Positions 1-11,737 of a DNA stretch of 64,000 bases are shown one piece after another. The number at the start of each line of letters is the position of its first letter. Position 1 is the first letter of the stretch. This DNA comes from Adiantum capillus-veneris (lineage: Eukaryota; Streptophyta; Polypodiopsida; Polypodiales; Pteridaceae): assembly GCA_014529385.2 (NCBI GenBank), contig CM043952.1, positions 58,924,119 to 58,988,118 of the forward strand, given 5' to 3'. Under the pieces are notes generated by a model, which saw only the letters and a program-made list of their open reading frames with translations, made no database searches and was not told where the DNA came from. Both the position numbers and the translations under genes were made by a program.

Positions 1-276
1 CACTACGACTTTAAGATCATGTGCATTGCCAAAATTTGATACAACCATCTGCTTGAACTTACAATTGTGATATTATAAGAAATTTAAGTACAAAACATAA
101 CTACTCTAATGATAAAATCAGATTCTCTTCCGTCATCCACGCCTTTTCAATTTGAATCCTGCTCTCCATGCGGATACCAATCTAGCAAAAAAAAAAAGCA
201 TACCCACCTTAGAGTAGGGAATAATCCAAAGAACATAAAGATAACATAATTAAGAGAGAAAAATCATTCACCTTAC

Positions 277-1334
277 GTCGTCCGATGCAAAATCACTAAG
301 TGCTCCCGCACATTGGCCAATGTCCAATGCTTGTTCACTTGGACGGTCTCAACAGCACCACTCAACAATTTGATTGCAATATCAAATACCTCAATTGTAG
401 CATCGGTGGATTGCAATGGAATCCATTCACCAAGCTTGCACATCCATCTTTCATAGAAGTACCGCACGTAAAGGGTGGAGCGCATCTTGATGAAACGGAT
501 AGCAATGCCAAAACTTCCAACCTGACACCGAAAGCAATCTCTGTTGTGAAGTCCTTCAAGATACCCCCACTTCTCGCCAAGGATGGCTTCCAATGTATCG
601 TAATGTAGATCTTTGCAAACATACATAGTATTTGTATAATGGAAAGGCAAATATCCGAATATGCTAGCGAAGACATGAGCAGGACAACACCATCCAAGCC
701 CAATGGAATGCGAGGCTTTTCCAAATTTTAATGATGCTCTCACATCAGCTACAATCTTGGATTTCAAAGACATTACAGTGAATGCATCTGGCTTTGGCCA
801 CTCCATGCTACGCAAGGTTGTAGCCTCCAAAGGTTGTAGCTCTCCGTAGCCTTCCTCGTTTGTAGGTACAATGTACTTGTGGGTGTAGAAGAACACCCTT
901 TGTCGTGCAAGGTTTGATGAAGTTGTATTGGAGAAGAGCATATCCCCAAGACTTGCATGCATGGCCGTAAATGTGCCTGAAAGGCACGAGAGCGGTTGCT
1001 CCTCCACAAGGCTAGAAGGGAAAACATCTACATAGAAACAAAACAGTCCGTGAGATGTAAAAGGTTAAATTTTTTGTTACTACCAAAACCATTGAAGTGC
1101 AAGGGACATACAATTACAAGAAAAATCCCTTGGGTTGGTGATCCCTCGTAGACGCATGTGTCCAAACATGAAGACATGTTGAACGATTGCCACCGTACCC
1201 TTGTCTCTTACTTTGTTGAAGCCTATTAGTCTTCCCTTCCAATGGAGATCAACGTTTGTTCTTTCACGAACACGATGGGGACCGATTGCGGAAGGTTTCA
1301 TGTAGACCCACTCACCTTCTTGAAAAACCTGAGG
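277..1334 (-). CDS. probable two-exon host gene, function unknown (partial)
   Basis: Two open stretches on the minus strand join in frame across an 84-bp gap with plant-like splice signals. Exon 1 is open from about 1334 and ends at 1112 before GTATGT. Exon 2 starts at 1027 after TATGTAG and runs to 277, where CGAC is followed by GTAAGG, so it may splice onward. Joined in phase 1 they give about 320 codons without a stop. Exon 1 contains EGEWVYMKPSAIGPHRVRER; exon 2 contains SIGLGWCCPAHVFASIFGYL. I recognise no domain and no start codon is certain. The exon end (KLLSGAVETVQVNKHW) looks faintly ubiquitin-like, which I do not trust. Codon order and splice sites favour a real gene or a recent pseudogene; a captured fragment inside an unrecognised transposon is possible. 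Confidence 0.42.
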
Positions 1335-1440
1335 TTTCGCTGCTCCTCATTCTTCGAGTTGTGGAGAACCATACTTTGAATGATGGGTTTGAGGCGTCTA
1401 TTTTGACCATTTTTTTTCATGGATGCTTAAGTGGGATTTT

Positions 1441-1640
1441 GAAATTGCAATGGAGAGCTTGGGGAAGGAGGAGAGAGACAGAGTTTAGAGAGAGAGTGGG
1501 AGCTTAAAGTTGCAATGGAGAGCTTGAGGAAGGAGGAGGGAGACAGAGTTTAGAGAGAGAGTGGAAGCTTAAAGTTGCAATGGAGAGCTTGAAGAAGGAG
1601 GAAGGTGTAAGAGTTTAGAGAGAGAGAGAGTGAGAGAGCT
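1441..1640. repeat. 65-bp tandem repeat, three copies
   Basis: The string GCAATGGAGAGCTTG recurs at 1447, 1512 and 1577, a 65-bp period. Each unit also holds an AAGGAGGA block and a GAGAGAGAG run. It lies just upstream of the probable minus-strand gene, so it could be 5' leader or promoter DNA of that gene. Confidence 0.85.
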
Positions 1641-1830
1641 TTGTGTTATGAAACGGGGCTATGGAGGAAGGGAGTCTTGGGAAAAAGGTTCTAGAGTGAG
1701 AAAATGACTTTTTGATCATAGGGTAGGTTTGGGGAGAGTTTTGGATGGAATATTTTGAATTTTTTATTTTTTTTTTTGAAAATTTTGAAATTTTAGGGTT
1801 TTTGCAAAAACGTATCTGTGGACCCACCAC

Positions 1831-1872
<42 letters not shown>

Positions 1873-2138
1873 TACCCATCCACCTCCCTCTAGGATACAA
1901 AGCAATAAATGAGTGGACAACCCTATTATTCTCTCTACTTTCTTAGGTTCTAAACTTATATACATTACTCTCTTCCTATTGGCTGGAGCTTAATTAACCT
2001 TAATCCTATATGGCCCAAGGAGAGTCCACATTTTTCCTAATGTGCCTTGTGATCAAGCTTCTTACATAGATCTGTGATACTCCCTCTATCATTTCAAAGG
2101 AGGGGAGATTTGGAAAGTCCCTTGGGAATTCTCGCTTT
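1641..2138. other. non-coding stretch with a 35-base C tract
   Basis: No credible gene is seen. An uninterrupted run of 35 C lies at 1832-1866. The open frame crossing it on the minus strand encodes polyglycine and is an artefact. Confidence 0.7.
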
Positions 2139-2365
2139 CAAAAAGAAGCCTTAGAGGAGAGTTGAGTTAGGCATACTTTCAATGTTTTCAGCGATGATTG
2201 AGACTTACCTTAAATATTACTTCTATTATATGAAATATTAAATGGATCTTTTTATTTCACCTTTCATTTCACATCCTACATGTCTTGACTTTTCTTGCAT
2301 TCTATTGTTTTAAAATGCTACAGTGAAGCTTCACCTTGCATAATTCTAATAAATTCTATAGATAC
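2139..2365 (-). repeat. dispersed repeat family R1, copy A
   Basis: The reverse complement of this stretch matches 33362-33535 and 39096-39372 over most of its length. Shared landmarks are TAGAATTTATTAGAATTATG, AATGAAAGGTGAAATAAAAA and AGGCTTCTTTT. One end abuts a TA/CA-rich microsatellite, as in the other two copies. No coding capacity. Confidence 0.75.
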
Positions 2366-2475
2366 ATACATACACACGCACATATATATTTATTTATATT
2401 TATACACACATGCACACACACACACATATGTGTCTGTGTGTGTATATATGTATATATGTATATATATGTGTGTTA
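2362..2475. repeat. TA/CA/TG-rich microsatellite at the end of R1 copy A
   Basis: Mixed runs of ATAC, CACA, TATA and TGTG. It directly continues the end of the dispersed repeat. Confidence 0.8.
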
Positions 2476-2510
2476 AATATAAAATCTATTCTCTTGGGGA
2501 TGTTAAATAG

Positions 2511-3312
2511 TGTTAGAAAATAAGATGTAGCTAAATAGATTTTTGAGTAGATTACTTAATGGAGAGAGATAGATTTCACACACAAGAGATTATAGAGTAG
2601 AGAGAGAGAGAGAGAGTACACACGATATACGTGGTTCACCCAATGTGGGATACGTCCACGGGAAAGCAGCCACTCAATGGCTTTAGCACTTCAAAAGAAG
2701 AAGTAGTTTACAAAGGGATTAAACCCTTGACAGAGCTTCCACCTTGCTTCACTCTCACCACCTCACACTCACCTTGTTGCATCAACTTCACACTATGAAA
2801 TGTGTGTAGAAATGGCCTCCTTTTATAGGCCAAAAGGGCTGCCCTCTCTTATGAGAGACAGCCATGTGTAGCCGCCCTTGTGCGAATAAGTCCAAATCGG
2901 ACCCTCCAATCCGCCCATGTGTGGCCGCCTTTGAGAAGACAATCCGCTTTTGAATTCGGCCACCGGCCATTGAATTCGGCCACCGACCACCGGCCATTGA
3001 CTTCCGACCACCGACCATCGGCCATTGACTACCGGCCATCAGCCAACCGACCGGTTGTTTTCCGACCACTTTCTCGCCGCCGTCCGGCCATAATATTCCG
3101 ACGAAAAAAAATATTCCGGCGACAAAAAAAGTCTCGGGGGCCTCCGCCCCCGAGGCCTCTAAAGTTGTCCCTGATTCTTGTTCGTGAAAATTTTGGTTTC
3201 TAGTGAGTGATTTTCCTTCATGCACGATGGCTTCTCCTCAAAATAGGGGCCTTACAAATGTGCGCTTTTACCACAAAAAATTACAAGGGTAAATCAGGCT
3301 CCATACTTAACA
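2511..3312 (-). repeat. Copia-1 3' LTR
   Basis: 802 bp, TGTTAG...TTAACA. It holds a short GA run, a TATA-like CTATAAAAGG on the minus strand near 2820, and a GC-rich minisatellite of GGCCAC/CGGCCATTGA units at about 2955-3060. Confidence 0.95.
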
Positions 3313-3372
3313 ATCTCCCACTTGGAGACTGATCTCCAAACCAAACTTCTGACTGCTTTCCATTCTGGCTTC

Positions 3373-6300
3373 TTATCCTTGAATGCCGATTGAAGATGAG
3401 CAAAAGCTCAACTTCTCCTTGTTGACCACCTTTGTAAACATGTCTGCAGGATTTTCATTTGTATGCACCTTTCCTAGCTTTAGTTGTCCCTCTTCCAAAA
3501 GAGTGCGTATGAAGTGATATCTCACCTCAATGTGCTTTGTCCTTGAATGAAAGGCTGAGTTCTTCGCAAGATGGATAGCGCTTTGGCTATCACTAGTGTA
3601 CAAGACACAATTGTCTTGTTTGAATCCAAGCTCTTCTAAGAATCTGTGAAGCCACAGAATTTCTTTGCTTGCCTCCGTCATTTCTACATACTCTGCTTCC
3701 TTGGTAGAAAGTGAAACCACTTTCTGCAACTTTGAAGCCCAGCTTACTGCTGTGCCTCCAACCGTGAACACATATCCAGTAGCGCTCCTTCGAGTATCTT
3801 TGTCACCTGCCATATCTGCATCAGCATACCCTTCTAGAAAAATATCAGTTCCTCCAAAATACAAAGCATTTGTTGTTGTCCCTTTTAGATACCTAAGTAT
3901 CCACTTCACAGCTTGCCAATGCTCTTTACCTAGGTTGTCCATGAACCTACTCACAACTCCCACTGCATGTACAATGTCTGGCCTTGTCCAGACCATAGCA
4001 TACATTAGAGAACCTACCGCTGCAACATATGGAACTTTAGACATATAGGCTATCTCCTCTTGTGTCTTTGGACACATATCCTTCGTTAGTTTAAAATGAC
4101 CATCCAAAGGTGTAGAAACTGGTTTTTCATTTTGCATTGCAAACCTTTCTAGTACCTTCTTGATGTAATCTTCTTGAGATAGCTTTATTGTCTTCTTCGT
4201 CCTGTCCCTTTATATTTTCATACCAAGTATCCTCTTTGCAGCACCTAAATCTTTCATTGAAAAAGATTTGGACAGCTCCTCTTTTAGGTCTTTGATGTCC
4301 TGCATGTTAGCACTTGCAATCAACATGTCATCAACATACAACATTAGGATGATGAATTTCCCGTCTCCCAAATTCTTCGTGTAGACATAGTGATCCGAGT
4401 TGCATCTTGTGAATCCATGATCCAACATCCATCGATCAAACTTCAAGTACCATTGTCTTGATGCTTGCTTTAAACCATACAAGCTCTTCTTTAATCTGCA
4501 AACCATTTTCTCCTTACCTTTTACTTCATACCCCTTTGGTTGAAGCATGTAGATTTCCTCCTCTAAGTCACCGTGAGGGAATGCCGTATTTACATCCATT
4601 TGCTCGAGATTTAGATCATGAGCAGCCACAAGGCTTAAGACAAGCCTAATTGAGTTCATTTTTACAACAGGAGAAAATATTTCATTGAAGTCAATACCTT
4701 TCTTTTGAGAAAAACCTTTTACCACAAGCCTAGACTTGTACCTTTTCTTCCCACCTTCTTCTTCCTTCAGCTTGTACACCCATTTGTTCTGAAGTGTCCG
4801 CTTACCTTTAGGCAACTCAACCAACTCCCATGTTTGGTTGCGATGTAGTGAGTCCATCTCCACTTACATGCTCTTCGTCCATTCTTCTTTGGATTCATGT
4901 TGCATAGCTTCTTCGTATGATTCCGGCTCTCTAGAATCTGAGATCAAGAGATGGTTGAAGGAAGGAACAAACCTTTTTGGAGGTCTACTTGCTCTTGTAG
5001 ATCTTCGGGGAATAGGTTGAGGCTCCTCATTTGGTTAACGTTGTTGCACATTGTCACCGTTTGCAGTCCTTGAGTCTTCACCGTCCTCAAGCTCCATGTA
5101 CTCATCACCTGTTTCTTTTGTTTTTTTTCTTTCCAAGTAATCTTTGTACATATTTTGTTCGTTAAAAATTACATCCCTACTCCTTAAGATTTTACCATCT
5201 TCAGGATTACATAGGCAATACCCAAAGTCTCCTTCTCCATAGCCAATGAAGAAACACTTTTTGGACTTTGCATCTAGCTTTGATCTTAGGCTTCTATCTA
5301 TGTGCATGAAAGCCTCACACCCAAACACTTTGAGAAATGCATAATTCACCGGTTTACCTGTCCATGCCTCTTCTGGAACTCCCCCATCCAATGCCGTTGA
5401 GGGTGACCGATTGATTAAGTACACAGACGTACTTACAGCTTCCGCCCAAAGCTCAAGCGGTAGCCTTGCATGTAGCCGCATGCTTCGTGCTCGTTCCATG
5501 ATTGTCCTGTTCATCCTTTCTAAAATCCTATTTTGTTGAGGTGTCCTTGGGGTTGTCCTTTGCCTCCGAATGCCATTGCTAGCACAAAAGCTTTCAAAAG
5601 CTTGGCTGCAATATTCGCCTCCATTGTCAGATCTGAGGCATTTAACCTTAGTACATGTTTCATTCTCCACAAAGGCTTTTCACCTTTGAAATATGGAAAA
5701 TACATCGGATTTATTCTTCATGACATAAACCCATGTTTTTCTAGTCGCATCCTCTATGAATGTTACATAGTACAATGAGCCACCAAGTGATGGTGTACTT
5801 GCAGGACCCCAAACATCAGAATGAACCAACTCAAGTTTTTTATATTTTCTTTCATTTCCTGATTTTTGAAATTTTACCCTCTTTTGTTTACCATAAACAC
5901 AATCTTCACAAAACTCTAAGTACACTTCTTTCAAACCTGGTAGAATCTTCTTTGTTTGAAGGATTTGCATTCCTTTGGCATTCATATGCCCAAGTCAGTA
6001 GTGCCACACCACACTGTCAACTTCTGTAGTTGCTGCACAAGCTGAAGGTTGCGTGCTAATTGTATACAAGTAAAGTGTACCGACTTTTTCTCCCTTGGCA
6101 ACCACCAAAGATCCCTTTGAGATCTTCCACCGTTTGTTTCTGAATGCAATGTTGTGACCTTCATCGTCCAATTGGCCTGTAGAGATCAAATTTTTGCGAA
6201 GAGAAGGAGCATGCCTAACATCTTTAAGCTTCCATTCATTTCCGTTAGCAGTTTTGACAAAAACTGTACCTTTGCCGACAATCTTACAAGCTTCATCATC

Positions 6301-7253
6301 TCCCAAGTATACACAAAATTACCTTTGGTGTAGTCTTGGAAATGTTGCTTGTGTGGTGTCGCATGGAATGAAGCCCCAGAATCTACTATCCAGGAATTAA
6401 ACACATTGTCTAATGAGAGAATTAGAGCATCTTGCTCTACTTTACGTGCCACATTGGCCTCCGATGTTGGCTTGTTGTCTTGAGACTCTGTCTCCTTCTT
6501 CTTCTTGGACCAGCAATCCTTCTTGACGTGGCCCTTCTTGCCACAGTTCCAACATTCAAGAACTGACTTTGTGCGTGACTTGCTCCGCCTTGAGCGATCA
6601 CGACCCTTTTGGTTTTTAAACCTCTCCTTAGGCCTTCCTCTTATTTCCACTGATAGTGCAGCACTTGATGATTCTCCTCTGCTTCTCCTTCGCATTTCCT
6701 CGCTTAGGAGAACACCCACAACATCATCAAACTTAAGAGTATTTGTGCCAGAGATAGAATTACTTACAGCCATCACAAGGCTGTCCCAACTGTCCGGTAG
6801 AGATGATAGTATAAGGAGAGCTCGCACTTCGTCATCGAAATTGATTTTCACTGATCGAAGTTGACTTATGTTTGTGTTAAATTCATTTAGGTGTTCTGCA
6901 ACTGAACCATTCTCTGCCATCTTTAGATTGAACAAGCGCTTCATAAGAAATACCTTATTGGATGGCGATGGTTTCTCGTAGAAGTCGTCAAGTGACTTCA
7001 TCAAGTCCTCCGTGGTCTTCATCTCTGAAACATTGAAGGCCACCGTTGACACCAAGCTTAACCCGATTGTTCCCAGTGCCTTTCGATCAAGGACAATCCA
7101 TGCTTCATCTGCCATTGGTGCGGGCTTCTTCGCAAGACCGCCTAGTGGCAAATAGAGGTCCTTCTGGTAGAGATAGTCTTCAATCTGTATCTTCCAATGT
7201 TGGTAGTTTTTGCCGTTCAACTTCTCAATCTTGAGCTTCCCTTCCTCCGCCAT
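3373..7253 (-). pseudogene. Copia-1 gag-pol polyprotein, broken
   Basis: It codes for a Gag with CCHC knuckle (CWNCGKKGHVKKDC), protease (IVDSGASFHATP), integrase (HSDVWGPAS, RSDNGGEY), reverse transcriptase (LMLYVDDMLIAS) and RNase H (YADADMAGD, STKEAEYV). Translation would start at the ATG of MAEEGKLKIEKLN near 7253. Compared with Copia-2 the frame is broken by a 4-bp loss near 6313 and by stops at about 5995 (CGA to TGA), 5680 (TGG to TGA), 5035 and 4864 (both CAA to TAA) and 4210 (TCA to TAA). A 3-bp insertion in RNase H (CVLYTSDSQ) keeps the frame. The intact catalytic motifs show this was an active family; this copy cannot make a full polyprotein. Confidence 0.95.
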
Positions 7254-7312
7254 AACTCCCACTCAATTCAAGGAATCCTTTCCTTCAGATAATTTAGCAA
7301 CGAGCAAACCTT

Positions 7313-7324
7313 GCTCTGATACCA
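7313..7324 (-). other. Copia-1 primer-binding site
   Basis: On the minus strand it reads TGGTATCAGAGC, complementary to the 3' end of initiator methionine tRNA, the usual primer for plant copia elements. It lies two bases inside the 5' LTR. Confidence 0.93.
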
Positions 7325-7326
7325 GT

Positions 7327-7414
7327 TGTTAGAAAATAAGATGTAACTAAATAGATTTTTGAGTAGATTACTTAATGGAGAGAGATAGATTTCACACAAA
7401 AGAGATTATAGAGT

Positions 7415-7460
<46 letters not shown>

Positions 7461-8091
7461 CACAATATACGTGGTTCACCCAATGTGGGATACGTCCACG
7501 GGAAAGCAGCCACTCAATGGCTTTAGCACTTTAAAAGAAAAAGTAGTTTACAAAGGGATTAAACCCTTGATAGAGCTCCCGCCTTGCTTCACTCTCACCA
7601 CCTCACACTCACCTTGTTGCATCAACTTCACACTATGAAATGTGTGTAGAAATGGCCTCCTTTTATAGGCCAAAAGGGCTGCCCTCTCTTATGAGAGACA
7701 GCCATGTGTAGCCGCCCTTGTGTGAATAAGTCCAAATCGGACCCTCCAATCCACCCATGTGTGGCCGCCCTTGAGAAGACAAGTCCTCTTTTGAATTCGG
7801 CCACCGGCCATTGACTTCCGACCACTGGCCATCGGCCATTGACTACTGGCCAACGGCCAATCGACCGGTTGTTTTCCAACCACTTTCCGACCGCCATCCG
7901 GCCATAATATTCCGGCGAAAAGGAATATTCCGTGAAAAGGAATATTCCCCTGATTCTTGTCCGTGAAAATTTTGGTTTTAGGTGAGTGATTTTCCTTCAC
8001 GCACGATGGCTTCTCCTCATAATGGGGGCCTTACAAATGTGTGCTTTTACCACAGAAAATTACAAGGGTAAATCAGGCTCCATACTTAACA
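7327..8091 (-). repeat. Copia-1 5' LTR
   Basis: 765 bp with the same ends as the 3' LTR. It contains a (GA)n tract at about 7420-7456, the TATA-like box and the CGGCCA-type minisatellite. It is visibly diverged from the other LTR, including indels around the minisatellite, which fits an older insertion. Confidence 0.95.
7661..7667 (-). promoter_or_regulatory. candidate TATA box of Copia-1 5' LTR
   Basis: The minus strand reads CTATAAAAGG here and the same box recurs in all four LTRs of this family (near 2821, 18831 and 23611). Position inside the LTR suits a U3/R boundary; transcription start is not shown. Confidence 0.55.
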
Positions 8092-8158
8092 AATAGATGG
8101 AGAACCATGTCTAAATAAATCTAGGTGTTTAGTTAATTTTTATAATTGAGATGTACAT

Positions 8159-9747
8159 TGTCATAATAATTAATATCTAGTTCTCCTAAATGAATTTCTC
8201 ATGTTAAACTGATCATTTAATATGGGGAAGTGCCAAGGGAGAAAAAGCTAGAATATTGGTTAACCTAGCAAACTGGCCACAGTAGGGATCCAAAGGAGGG
8301 AAAAAAGGGATCCAAAGGGGCAGGCCATCTGCAAAAGACCAATGTGCAACAATGGGCTTTAAAGACCCTAAGGTTCAGCCTATTAAGACTTCTAAAATGC
8401 TAAGGTTCCAAAATTCAAAGGTTGTGTCCAAAGGTCAAAGCTTAGGAAATTGGATGCTTTGTGTGTGTACCAAAAATTTCTTCTAAACTCCTACAAAGGA
8501 GGGAACGAGCCTTGCAAGTAGGGGAGGAGAGAGAAACACACACACACTCACAAGCCTCCTTTACACAAATGGAATGAGGGACACATGTCAACTCCCTAGC
8601 CCATATGCCCACAAGGTGTACTCAAATCCTATTGGATGGCCATGGAGGTGGACCAATGAGAATTAGGCTAGAGTAAATCTAGTTTAGTTAATTTAAAAAC
8701 ACTTAATAAAAGAACCAATAAGAATTAAGCTCTCTAGAAGACTATTGGACAGTCTCTCAAGGGGTCCAATGAGCATTCAGAAGCCCAATGGCTTGCCTAA
8801 TTCCTATTGGCCAGGAGACAAAGGGCTCCAAAGAGAGTTTAGTTGCATTAATTAATTACCTAAAGCTCTCACAAAAGGGGAAAGGGGGACACATGTCAGA
8901 AGGCTATCACTTATGCTACTTAACTTTCATTGACTAAGCTGGCAGAGGTCCAATGAGGTGGTACCAAGAGCAAATAGCAAGAGGGGTCGACCAAGTGGGA
9001 GAGGGGGCTGAATTTATAAGGCATTAAGGCATACACTTACAATAGCTAATGTGTGAAGCAAGAAGACTCTCTCTCTCCTTCTCAAGCTTTAATGGACATC
9101 TTATCACCTACTCCAAGCTTGTGAGAAGGAAGGCCTACACCAACAACTCTTGGCTTTGTGATGCAAATCCAACCAAGAGACAAGCTTTAATGCATGCTCA
9201 TCTCCTCTAACATGCTAATTACTAAGCTATACTATGCTAATATGAGTGATTATGTGAGGAGATGTACATCTTTCTCGTAAGACTACTCCTTCTTCCTCTC
9301 AATCTACTCTCATACCCCGCTAGCTCTCACCATCTTCGAAGGAGTGTGAGGTCTTGGGTCTGAGACCGTGAGGGAATTGATGTTGTGTTTTATAAGTGCT
9401 TTTCTTAGTTCTTGAAGCTTCCATCTTCATTGCACTAGCTAGTACTAAAGGAACACAAAGAATTGTATTGTAAAATGTCTCCCTTGATGCGGGAAACCTA
9501 TAATATAAAGCCTTTTGGAGGGGGGACCGGCTCCATGTAAATCCGGTCCTGCATTGTTGTCAATAGACTAATTTCTCTCTCTTTTGAAGTATTGTTCATG
9601 CTATCTAACTAGGTGTTATAATTTTTGTTGCTCTCTCCACCCAAGCATACTCTTGTTATTCTCATAAGGAATCTATTCTAATGAAATGCTCACTATGTTC
9701 ATGCTATTTTCCGCTACACACAAGTTACTAGGCCATTAAAGGTTACA
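8159..9747 (+). repeat. Gypsy-1 5' LTR
   Basis: 1589 bp, TG...CA, ending GTTACA. It contains direct sub-repeats of a CCAATGAG/CTATTGG motif at about 8620-8960 and a TATA-like TTTATAAGGC near 9015. The 3' LTR parallels it along its length, so the boundaries are firm. Confidence 0.95.
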
Positions 9748-9748
9748 T

Positions 9749-9760
9749 TGGTATCAAAGC
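9749..9760 (+). other. Gypsy-1 primer-binding site
   Basis: TGGTATCAAAGC lies one base after the 5' LTR. It differs by one base from the methionine-tRNA primer site TGGTATCAGAGC seen in the copia elements here. Confidence 0.88.
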
Positions 9761-10120
9761 ACAAGGTTTCTCTTTTCTTGCTCAATAAGGGAGTTCCTCA
9801 AGCTAGCCGTAAATGGTTGGTATTATTAATTTCATTTGAGTAATTAGAATAGGGATTTATCAGCCTTGCAGTGCGCCTACCTTTGTGCAGATAACGGGAC
9901 ATCACGATCGAGAGCTATGGTCTTAATAGTGGAGTCCTGCGGGGCTTGCCTATGGATTAACCACTATTGAGCTATTAGAATATTGACAAGAACTGGTGAT
10001 GTTTTGGTGTTGAACAACCCTCTCTTCTATTCCTTGCAATTAATTCTATTCAAGCCACAGGTACAGTAGCTTGAGTGCTTTTTCTAAAGGGGTAAAGAGG
10101 AGTAGCAACTAGGGCTTGAA
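9761..10120 (+). other. Gypsy-1 untranslated leader
   Basis: Leader between the primer-binding site and Gag. No gene is seen in it. Confidence 0.75.
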
Positions 10121-11737
10121 GTGCCAAAGTACACCGAAAAGTTGTTAGAATGGGTGACAATAGTAAAGACAGTGATTAATGTTGATAGGTTTGATTTTGC
10201 TAATGAGCAGGCTACTAATGATGCCCCTATGCTTGTTAACTACCTTGTTTCTAGGCTTCAACAAGCCATGGGCAATCCATCCCTCCAAAGTGAAGTGCAA
10301 CGGCAGCTTCATGCTCATGGGATTCTCCAAGCTCTCCACCATGATGAGAGAGTACCTAGGAAGCCTCCTTGTGAGACTTCCAAAAGAGGCCTCTCTCCGA
10401 TTTGGGAAGAAGGAGAGGATCCGTACAAAGGGCTCAAAAATTTGCTTCTTGAAGACGCATCTCCTTCCCAAAGGAGAACTCAAGAGCCCCCACCAAAGGA
10501 ACAAGAAAGAAGTGAGTCTCCTGCCACCTCGGTGGAGATGGATCCACGAAGACGGCGGGCTAAATGCTCTACATCACCTCCAAAATGGAGAAGACCATCG
10601 CACACTTCTCCACACCATAATTCACAGAGGGATGACAAAAAGCAAGAGAAGAAAAAGGCAAGAAAGAGGACACCCTCTTCTCCATCTTATTCATCCTCTT
10701 CCTCTTATGAAAGTGATGGTGCAGACAAAGAAGATCAAGGAAAGAAAAAGGCGAGAAATAGGTCACCCTCTTCTCCATCTTCCTCAAATTCTTCATCTTC
10801 TGAAGAAAGTCATGGTGCAACTTTTGAACCATCAAAAAGAAGAGGCCATAGGAAACCCTATGCCGCGTGGAACAGGTCGTCCAAGCTCAAGAAGTTCAAA
10901 GAGGGAGGAAACAGCGTCTCTTTCCTTACCTACGATGGCACCTTTGGTGCTACGAACAAAGTTTTGGTCTTTATCCAACAATTCAATGCGGCGTTTGGAG
11001 ATGAGGGCTTCACGGAGTCCTCTAAGCTATGCCATGTAGCTATGCACTTTCAAAAGTCTGCCAAGCAATGGTGGTCTAGCCTACGGGAAAACGATGAAGC
11101 TCCACAAACATGGAAAGCTTTAACAGCTTCCATTATGAAGCAGTTTTTGGCCACTGATGCCAAAGACAAAGTACTCACCGAATGGCAAAGCTTGAAGCTC
11201 TCTCCCTACAAATCCATTCACAAATATGTAGACAAGTTTTGGGACTTACATCTCAAAGCCACTGTCTTCAAAAGGATGGATTTTGGAGAGCAAAAACAAC
11301 AATTTTGTGCGGGCTTAACTGAAGAAATGGTGGAGTATGTCAACTCCCAAAGGCCACAAATCATATCAGCAGTTATACACCATACTATGGTGGCTTCTCG
11401 AATCAATTTCCAAGCAGGGGCTAAAAGGAAAACAAGGGTTTCAATGAGCCTAAGGGGAAGGACAATGTTCAAAAGTCTCCTAAGGGAAATTCCAACAAAG
11501 CTAAGGATAAGGGAGTTTACAAAGGTAAAAACAAACTCTCTCCTGAAGAGCTTGAACGTAATTGCAAGGATAACCGATGTTTCAAGTGTGGCGAGCAAGG
11601 GCACGTGTACCGCGCTTGTCCCCAAAAGAACACCCACCATGAGCCTCCTAGAGCTACCTTGGTCGAGATCCAAGAGAAGGAAACTCACCACAAGGATCTC
11701 CTCTATGCCATGCTTGGGGAAAGGTAAGAGAACATGA
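10121..11737 (+). pseudogene. Gypsy-1 Gag with an SR-like basic/serine tract
   Basis: An open frame of about 540 codons without an upstream ATG in frame; an ATG at 10150 lies in another frame, so the true start is damaged. Residues about 150-235 are Lys/Arg/Ser-rich with two related units (KKKARKRTPSSPS and KKKARNRSPSSPS). Residues about 260-420 form the retrotransposon Gag domain (ATNKVLVFIQQFNAAFGDEG, KQWWSSLRENDEAPQTWKAL). Near 11431 the frame slips: the CCHC knuckle CFKCGEQGHVYRACP (11578-11619) is read in another frame. The role of Gag is capsid assembly and RNA packaging; this copy would lose its knuckle. Confidence 0.9.

Larger units (their letters stand above)
2511..8091 (-). mobile_element. 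Copia-1, Ty1/copia LTR retrotransposon, degenerate
   Basis: Two LTRs (2511-3312 and 7327-8091) begin TGTTAG and end TTAACA and are flanked by the 5-bp target duplication AATAG (2506-2510 and 8092-8096). On the minus strand a primer-binding site TGGTATCAGAGC follows the right-hand LTR and a purine-rich tract precedes the left-hand one, so transcription runs right to left. The order of domains between the LTRs (Gag, protease, integrase, RT, RNase H) is that of the copia superfamily. The coding region has at least five stops and one frameshift, so it is not autonomous. Copia-2 at 18508-24062 belongs to the same family and is better preserved. Confidence 0.97.

Noticed and set aside
1615-1965. 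116-codon minus-strand frame with a polyglycine run
   Set aside because: It owes its length to the C homopolymer and has no recognisable domain.
11425-11440. Programmed frameshift between Gag and its zinc knuckle in Gypsy-1
   Set aside because: No convincing slippery site with downstream structure, and the element has many other lesions; a plain one-base indel is simpler.
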